Part shown: positions 56,577 through 64,000 of the stretch, in pieces | Position numbering within the stretch: the stretch's first letter is position 1 | Layout of the letters: each line of letters opens with the position of its first letter | Assembly: GCA_036571765.1 (NCBI GenBank) | Contig: BROE01000013.1 | Span: 7,846,709 to 7,910,708 of the forward strand | Reading direction: 5' to 3' | Length of the DNA: 64,000 nt | From: Plecoglossus altivelis | Lineage: Eukaryota > Chordata > Actinopteri > Osmeriformes > Plecoglossidae | Made by a program: the position numbers and the translations under genes | Notes under the pieces: model-generated | The model's database searches: none | Seen by the model: the letters and a program-made list of their open reading frames with translations, nothing else | Told to the model about the DNA's origin: nothing

Positions 56577-58420
56577 AAAACAAATAAATAAGTGAAAATA
56601 CAAGAGTTTCCTTATACTACTCTAACATTATCAACACCGCTGTTTAGATGCCAGCATCCTGATCCTTTGAGGATTTCTACCTAATTGGTCCCTGAACGGT
56701 ATGACCTTGAGACCTTTTAAAAAAGGGGAGAGGGTAAAAGAGACCTGGACTACCTCTGTTAATGTTGCACTGACAGTGCCAGGGGACTATGGCTGAGACT
56801 GTGATCATCCAGCTCTGCTTTCTACCAAGCCCACCCTCAGAGCACTCTCCCTGGGCTTCCTTATCAGAACAACCCCCTCATCCAGGGTCCTGGAGATGGG
56901 AGGTGACCCAGGGGCTACCTGCAGGGGGAGGCGGGGGGGACAGAGAGGGGCCACACAGGGCCTGGGCTGGAGGTGCTGCTGCCAAAATCAGCAGTGAGCT
57001 ACGGGGAGGACCAGTGAGACAGGATCCAGAACCAGGCCCGGGCCCGGATCACTTTACACAGCAGATTATGTACTTTAGCTAGGGGTCTCCCTCCAGGGGC
57101 CTGCACACCATGTTATTGTTTTCCACCCGGGGCTGGTGTGATTTATTTGTTCGTTCGCGGCAGGAATTCACTACAAAGGAGGGATATTCATTATAGTGCC
57201 CCCCCCTCCACTCCTCCTTTCTGAACCGAGCAGGACAGTCTGGAAGTCTGGACAGCAAAGGGGTCCGTAGACTGAACAACCTCATGCAATGACTAGAATG
57301 ATGCTTTCATAAAATAGGTTGAAAGTCACAGCATGTACAGAATATAATTCACAACGAAAAAAAGCTTCTCACTGGACTGTAAAGAAAGTTTCTTTAATAG
57401 AGTGAAATAGGAGGATGGTGAAGGAGGGGAGGAGGAGTGGATAGAATGGGGGGGGTGAGCTTTGTGTGACGTTCAAGTGAGTAACATCCCCTGTTTCCAA
57501 ACACTCTAACTGTCAGACTCACCAGGGACTGGAGACAACTTTGTGGGGTTGAAATGGCAACTGGGAGGAAACTACAGCGTGCAGCGAACGAGGGAGGGAG
57601 ACGTTGACATCAGGGGGAAGAGGATAGGGAGAGACGTAGTGGAAGAGATGTATGGCCTGCGTGTCCGTTTGTGAGCTGGCGATCCCTGGAGAAGGGCTGT
57701 CCTGTCAGAAGAACCAGAAGGGACCTCGAGGAAGGTTGCTGCCCCCTCACAACAAGACAGGAGCCTCTCTGTCTGAGTCTGAGTGGGTGTTCTTGCACGC
57801 GAGCGAGAACGCTTAAAAGGAATCAAAGTGCAATAAGTGTGTATGTTCTGTATCTGTTTACGCGTGGCCAGACACTCTTTGCTTTCCCTGCAACTTGTTC
57901 ATCGTTGTAATGAAAGAACGTTCGGCCATCTCGACGTGTTCGAGTCTTTGTGGAAGTGTTGCTGTGTGATTCTGTCTCTTCCAAGGTGTCAGTCTCTGTG
58001 CGTCACAGCAACAGCATGCAAGCCTCTGTTCTCCTCCGCCTTCCCGCTGTTGGGAGGTGTGAAGGTGTCGAACTGAGGTGCAGGTCCAGGTAAAGGTGTT
58101 AGTATGTAAGTGCCTGTTCTTGGCTGTGTGAGTACACACATATGTAGGTGTTAGCTTGGTGAGTGTGTGCTCTCTGTGTTTATTTACACTGGCAGCACAC
58201 TTCCAGGGGCAGGGCCCCCTGGGGACACATCAGAGCCCTCCTCTAACAGAGGGGCCTTTGACTGAGAGCTCAGGAGGTCTGCCCTCACTTCCCTCTCAGG
58301 CACAGACAGGCTTCTCCATCTCACCCCCTCTTCTTCTCCTACTACCTCCTACTGTTTCTGTCTTCGCTGCCTTGGAGTGTGTTGTTGAGTGTCTAGTTTA
58401 GACAAGTCACATTTACAGTC

Positions 58421-58487
58421 CCAGCCTCAGCCCCAACCTCAGCCCCAGCCCCAGCCCCAGTCCCAGCCTCAGCCCCAGCTCCTAGCC
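58421..58487. repeat. (CCCAGC/CCTCAG)n hexanucleotide repeat
   Basis: About eleven units of CAGCCC with CCTCAG variants. Confidence 0.92.
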
Positions 58488-61400
58488 CTCAATCCCAACC
58501 TTAACCCATTTCCAGTCTGTCAGATTGAAAGCCCTCTTGCCTCTCTGACCCTATAGGGCTCTGGTGTCACTCCAGGAATGTTCAATCTCTGACCCCTCTC
58601 AGCCCCATTGATGGACAATCATGTGACCTAGCTTGGTGCAGGCTGGGAGGTTAGGGTCATTTGGTCCCTTATAACAGTCAATAATGAGATGGAGAGAGAG
58701 GGAGGTAAGGATGGAGGAAGACAGAAAAGGTAAAAGAGCAAAGAGCAAAATGGTTTAAGAGATAGACCAGTGGAAGAGAGACTGAAGAATGAGAAAGCTG
58801 ACGGAGTGAGAGAAGAGCCAGACTGCACAGAGAAGCAACATGGCCTAACCAATGACAGATGACTTCTAATGACGATGACGGCTCTCCTGTCAGAGGCAGG
58901 AAACCAGGCGATGGGCTGGCGTCCTCTTAGGGAGGACGACACGCTGACATCACACCAAACCTCTTAACCACCGCTCAAGGTAACGACCTGAGAAGTCTTG
59001 AAGACCTTTCAAAACCACCCAACGTCAGATGAGAGCAACCTTGAGGTCATACATCCACGCTGATCCAGGACGTGACGTCTCATCAGAGCTGCTGCAAATC
59101 TTCCTTTACGCTTCGTTTTCTATACTACGTTAAATAAAAACAAATACCCCACAACATCCAGCTGGCCTACAGTTCAAACAGCACACACGCACCGGCAAGC
59201 CAGCCTCTAATCAATGGCTGGGTGATTTATTTCAGCGGAGGTATGAGCTGTGACAACCCACAGCCGTGGAAGGGCACAGCACACTTCATCTTGACAATGG
59301 AACATGATGTATGAACCAGCATGATGTTCCCATAAAGAACCCCTGAGGTACAGGGTCATTAGACATGACGTCCAAAATATGACTGGATGATGAAGGCCAA
59401 TATAAAACCAGTATTCCATGTCAATGATTGAATTAGACCACTTGAGGGGTCTCAGGTAGGGAGGGTGGGAGGGGGACGTTGGCTGACGTGACGGTACGTC
59501 AGCAGCGGGGGGTAACATTGCTGAGAGAGACTATTGTGTCAACTACACGTGTGAGAAAAATGCACAGGTTTCTTTTCCCACAGTTCAGTCTTGATTCGCA
59601 TCCAAAGTACACAGACAGAAAACCAGGAGGGAGAAGGGAGAACGAGGATAGAGACAGGGGAGAGAGAGAGGTGTTTTGCACAAGGAACCCAATGGACTTT
59701 TACATGAGGTGATGAGTCGTTCTTTCACTATGAGTTGAACTAAATGAGCTGTTCCGCTGTGAAACGTCATGATTTCAGACAAGCTTCTGGCAAGAGATGA
59801 GCCTGAACTCCAGTAAACTGAGGAGAATAAAGGGGGGTTGGGATGCTCCCGGTGTCCACACTAGGGCTGATCTGACCAGAACGCTGTTAGACTGTTGAAC
59901 CTGTGCTCCACCAACCCCGACCACACGCACTCACACACGGAAACACACTCACACAGACACGCATGCATGCACGCACATGTACACACGCAGAACCTGAGGC
60001 ATCTGGTCCTTGTTATCTGAGATCCTGTCTGTTTTTCACTCGGGACACTGACACAAGTCATTTTACACACATGCATCTTGCTTGTTTTTAAATGTATTGG
60101 TGACAGTCCCTTGGCACAGTGATTGTCAAGATGGACACATCAAGGCAGATACTACGTGCCACATGTTCAACACAGAGACTTGTTGTATAGCAAATACCAA
60201 TATTTCTACCTCGCCGATCACACACACTCACCCACGTAGGCCTGTTTCTCCTCACCTGCTGTATAAAGCACTCTGCTTTTACAACCACTGTAGACAAAGG
60301 AATGCAAGTGCACTCTCTCCTGTCCTTCAATCTTTTCCTTTCTCTCTCCCTCTCTTGATTCTCGCTCTGTCCTCTACAGCGTCTCTCTGCTCCTCCACGG
60401 TGAGCTCAGGGGCCGTGGGAGAGGAACACTTCCTGTCTGTGTGTCTGCCAGAGCGTACAGACGGCAGCCAGGTGGAAAACGCAGCGCCTCCTCAACTCAG
60501 AATGAGGAGGAATAAAGATAATAGACAGATGACAGAGAGAGAGAGACAGAAGAAAGTAGGAGAGGAAAATAGAAATGAAAGTACAAAGAGACTTGTGACA
60601 CAGAAAAGAGCGAGAAAGGGAGAGAGAGACAGAGAGAGATGAAAGTCTATCCTACACAACAGCATGGACATCTTCTGGATTTAAATCCATCAATCTACCT
60701 CATTATCCCCCCCCCTCAACATCAACCAGCTACAGCATGGGCCACCGGTTAACATGGGGGGAAGCTCTGAATGAAGGCCCCGTAAAAACCAGGGGCCTGA
60801 CCTGTTGAGCTCCACTCTCCACTGCAAATCCTTTTCCTGCTCTGTTTATAGACCTCTTCTCTCTTCTCCAGGCATGCCCCTGCCGTGAGGGACACACAGT
60901 CTGCCAGAGACCAGATTTATTTCATTTGGAATCGAATGATATGGCCCCCCTCCACTTCCCCCTGTAGTATATTACCTTCTCCTCTTCCTCCATGCCTCTA
61001 CTCCACCTTCTCTTCCTTCTCCTCTTCCTTTTCCTCCTTGTCATGACAGTCCCTGTTTTGTTTACTACCAGCCCCAGTAGACCCTGGTGATCTGAAGCAG
61101 TGTGTGCATGTGTGTTGGTGCATGGTATGTGTGTATTGGTTGGGGGGGGGGTTAGAGTGCAGTAGCTGTAAGTAGTTGTACTTCCAGAGTTTTCAACCCA
61201 GTCTCATCTGCTATCTTTATTTGTTTCCTTATGGATTTCCTGCATTATCCTTGGCTCTCATCTCTCCTCTGGACCCTTCATGGTCTCCACACACACACAC
61301 ACATACGCAAATACGCACACGCACAGATAGATGGATGCAGCACATTGAATAAAACCACCTCGTAACAGAAACTCTTGAATGCATTAGAAGCACTTATGCA

Positions 61401-62937
61401 CACACACATTCACACATCCTGTGGAACGTGGGGTGTCCGAACGGGGGCAGCAGTGAAAGTGTCTGGAGTCAGAGTGTTGTTGACCCTGCCGGCCTAGACT
61501 CTACGTCTCCTTGTTTGCTGTTATCTCAGCGTTTTAATGGCTGAAACTATCGCCCTCCGCACGTACCCACACATAAATTCCACTCTCAAAGGGACAATGA
61601 CATCCGAGACTAGAATGAAAAAAGGGAAGGGAGAGAGAACTGGAGAACTGATAGACCAGTTGAGAGGTAGCAGTTGGGGGCGAGTGGTTATGGGGGGAGG
61701 TTGGTTGTGTCCTGCCTTGGGTGTTCCTTATGTGACCACACTCACAGAGGCATATGATTGGACAGCACGGCAGTGGGTCTGACCAGTGTAATGAGTTACG
61801 ACAAGCCGGTTCTACTCTGGGGGTTGGGGTCTAACTCTGGGGTCTTAATCTGTGGTTGCATAGGAATAAATCTGCACGTGATGCACATTGGTTTCATTTA
61901 TTTTGTTCACATAGACAATCTATATACATGTGTGTTTGTGTGAGTCAAGCCCAGTTAGGGAATTTATGTCAGTTCATTGAAGAACATCCTTGTGAGAGCT
62001 CTGGCATGACTTAGATGGAGAGAAATACATCTTCAGTTGAAAAATGGCAAGCGAACAGGAAAAAGCCACGATGCGAATGATCATATCAGGACCCTTTGCA
62101 GGAAAATCTTACTGATAATACTTCCCAAACCTTCCATGACTCATTGTAGAGTTTCTCTGGATACTATATTTCAACAACATTAACAGTCAATGTTTTTTCC
62201 TTTCTTACGCTCTCTTCTTACGAGACATGGGACCTGAGGTTAGAAGTGTTCACCCAAACCACATACTTTGGCCTGGATGCCCGGAAGTGTGTGTTTGTTT
62301 GTGAGTGTGTGTGTGAGAGTGTGTGTGTGTGTGTGAAAGAACTGAGTGAATGGCTATACCACGTCTAAACATAGTTCTCCAGTCCTCTTGAGACCACCCC
62401 TGTAACTGTACTGAAACAACAGTTTGCACAAGCCAACAAGTGAAAACAGACATGCATTCAGACCGTTAGCTTACACCGACATCCCACTCTCCTACCACCC
62501 CCCCGCTTCTACCATCTCTCCCTCCTACCATTTCTCCCTCCATCCATCTTTCCCTCAATATATTACTACAATTGTTGTAGCAAGACAGGGTTGTTGTGAA
62601 GTGGCAGACTTTGAACAATAACTGGAACAATGACTGGAACTGGAAAGCAAAAATCTATTAAGACTACTGTTTTGTCAGTGTCATAGCCTCAACTTCCACC
62701 TCCTATTAACAGCAAGTCTCTCCGTATCTCTGTGTGTCTGTGCATATCTGTATGTGTGGTGGGCAAGGCTTCAGTCTCTGGATCACAATGACATCATGTG
62801 TTCCTCCCTCAGTCTACACACCTGCCTCTCATCATCAGACCTGTCAATCATTGCTAGATTGTTGCTACATGTTAGCTTCATAGCTTTGTTCATGTCTGCT
62901 CTGTATTATTGTTATCATAATATTGCATATTATCTAT

Positions 62938-63178
62938 CCTGTCCTGCCCATCCATCCATCCATCCATCCACCGTGCCCTGCCCTGTCCATGCATTTTGCC
63001 CTGCCCTGTCCATCTACCCTGCCCTGCCCTGCCCTGCCCATCTACCCTGCCCTGCCCTGCCCATCCACCCTGCCCTGCCCTGGCCATGCATCCTGCCCTG
63101 CCCTGGCCATCCATCCACCCTGCCCTGTCCATGCATCCTGCCCTGCCCTCTCCATGCATCCTGCCCTGCCCTCCATTT
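62938..63178. repeat. CCATC/CCTGCC minisatellite
   Basis: Starts as (CCAT)n and continues as irregular CCTGCCCTGCCCATC units for about 230 bases. Almost free of G-poor breaks, so open frames of 75-167 codons appear on both strands; they are Pro/Cys/Ala- or Gly/Arg-rich and look non-coding. Confidence 0.93.
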
Positions 63179-64000
63179 CAGTTCCATCCAAATCCTTCCT
63201 TCAATGGCTCTTTTATTGACTTCTTCATCCTTTGTATTGTGCACTTGGATCCACTAGACCAGTCCCCTGATACTTGTCTGGGACCTTTCATGTATCCACA
63301 CACTAATCTGTCTCTGTGTCTCAGGGCAGCCCTGTGGGGTTCTGCAGTGACACAGAGTCTGTCCTAATCTGGAGCAACTGGCTGTGGAGGGTGTTTAGAG
63401 CTGAACAACACACACACGGATCGGGCGTTTATTGGTTTATCGACACTGCGGAGCCTACCCTGATACACAGCTGAGAGTACTTAGGGAGGGAGAGAGGGAG
63501 CGAAGGAGAGAGGGAGCGACCGAATAAAGGACTTCTACATAAACCACATTCATCAACATTTCTGCCAAGACAACACAAAGACAATGCTAATATAGACAAA
63601 GGCAGAGAAGAGAGAAACAGAGAAAAGAAGAAAGAATACTAGATAGGGGGAGGGAAGGAAGGAGACACAGAGAGACCTTGAGATAGTAAATGTGTCTGGG
63701 TGACTCTCCTGTGGGTTCTGCTTGGCATTGCTCGCCCTGATCTACCACAGATAAAAACAACAACAATACACAGGAAAGGAATAATGTCATTCACCTTTCA
63801 GTTTTAGAGGAGGATATAGACAAAGAAGAGGAAACAAAGAGGAATAGGAAAAAAGAGGAAGAGAGGGAAGGTGAGGAGAGAAGCGCTTTGCCTTGCTGTC
63901 TTGGGATAGAATGCTGGCATGGATTTACTCACCCACGGCAATATCTCCTTCTGAGCTTCCCCTGCTAAGATGAAGAGGAGAAAGAGAGAGTCTGAGAACT

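Larger units (their letters stand above)
55145..64000 (-). other. Upstream or intronic sequence of the CCBE1-family gene
   Basis: No exon with the expected ICSES...KYPCLK CCBE1 N-terminus was found here. The stretch holds CA, GA, CCCCAG and CCATC/CTGCC repeats and unique sequence. Long first introns are known for CCBE1, so the missing exons may lie beyond the right edge. Confidence 0.5.

Noticed and set aside
60082..60642. 186-codon plus-strand open frame
   Set aside because: Its second half is Arg/Glu/Lys low complexity from a GAGAGA tract, the first half has no recognisable domain, and no splice sites support it.
62754..63367. Open frames of 98-167 codons, Pro/Cys- or Gly/Arg-rich
   Set aside because: Entirely explained by the CCTGCC/CCATC minisatellite.

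Overview
The window is vertebrate nuclear DNA, almost certainly from a ray-finned fish. The evidence is short exons with GT-AG introns, dense (CA)n and (GA)n microsatellites, a fish-type CYP1A, and a non-autonomous hAT-like foldback element of a kind common in teleosts. No operons, ribosome binding sites or prokaryotic genes are present. I cannot name the species.

Four genes lie head to tail, all on the minus strand. Reading from high to low coordinates: (1) a CCBE1-family gene (55144..52726, N-terminal exons missing), a secreted protein with EGF-like domains and a collagen-like stretch; (2) CYP1A (coding 34633..32499, 521 aa, complete, with a non-coding first exon near 35160..35067); (3) EDC3 (coding 30992..21040, 487 aa, complete as assembled), an mRNA-decapping scaffold; (4) CSK (coding 4332..103, first 154 residues only: SH3 domain and most of SH2; the kinase domain lies off the left edge). 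EDC3, CYP1A and CSK are also neighbours on human 15q24. The CCBE1-family gene is not, as far as I know, part of that human cluster; human CCBE1 sits on 18q21 beside LMAN1, and LMAN1L sits next to CSK, so this looks like an old paralogous block.

Layout: 1-4400, CSK coding exons with a 34-bp minisatellite in one intron; 4.4-18.2 kb, long CSK 5' intron with simple repeats, the foldback element at 7276..7473, and two candidate CSK first exons/promoters (about 9.3 and 18.4 kb); 18.5-21.0 kb, EDC3 3' end; 21.0-31.45 kb, EDC3; 31.7-35.2 kb, CYP1A; 35.2-52 kb, CYP1A upstream region with an unusual number of aryl-hydrocarbon response elements (TNGCGTG) and a few unexplained coding-like fragments; 52.0-55.1 kb, CCBE1-family exons; 55.1-64 kb, probably intron or upstream sequence of that gene, with repeats.

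The genes are linked by position and not by pathway. The main regulatory points are the dioxin-response-element field upstream of CYP1A, and the very short gap between the CYP1A poly(A) signal (31737..31742) and the inferred EDC3 start (about 31450). All exon borders were read by eye from frame, splice sites and family similarity.
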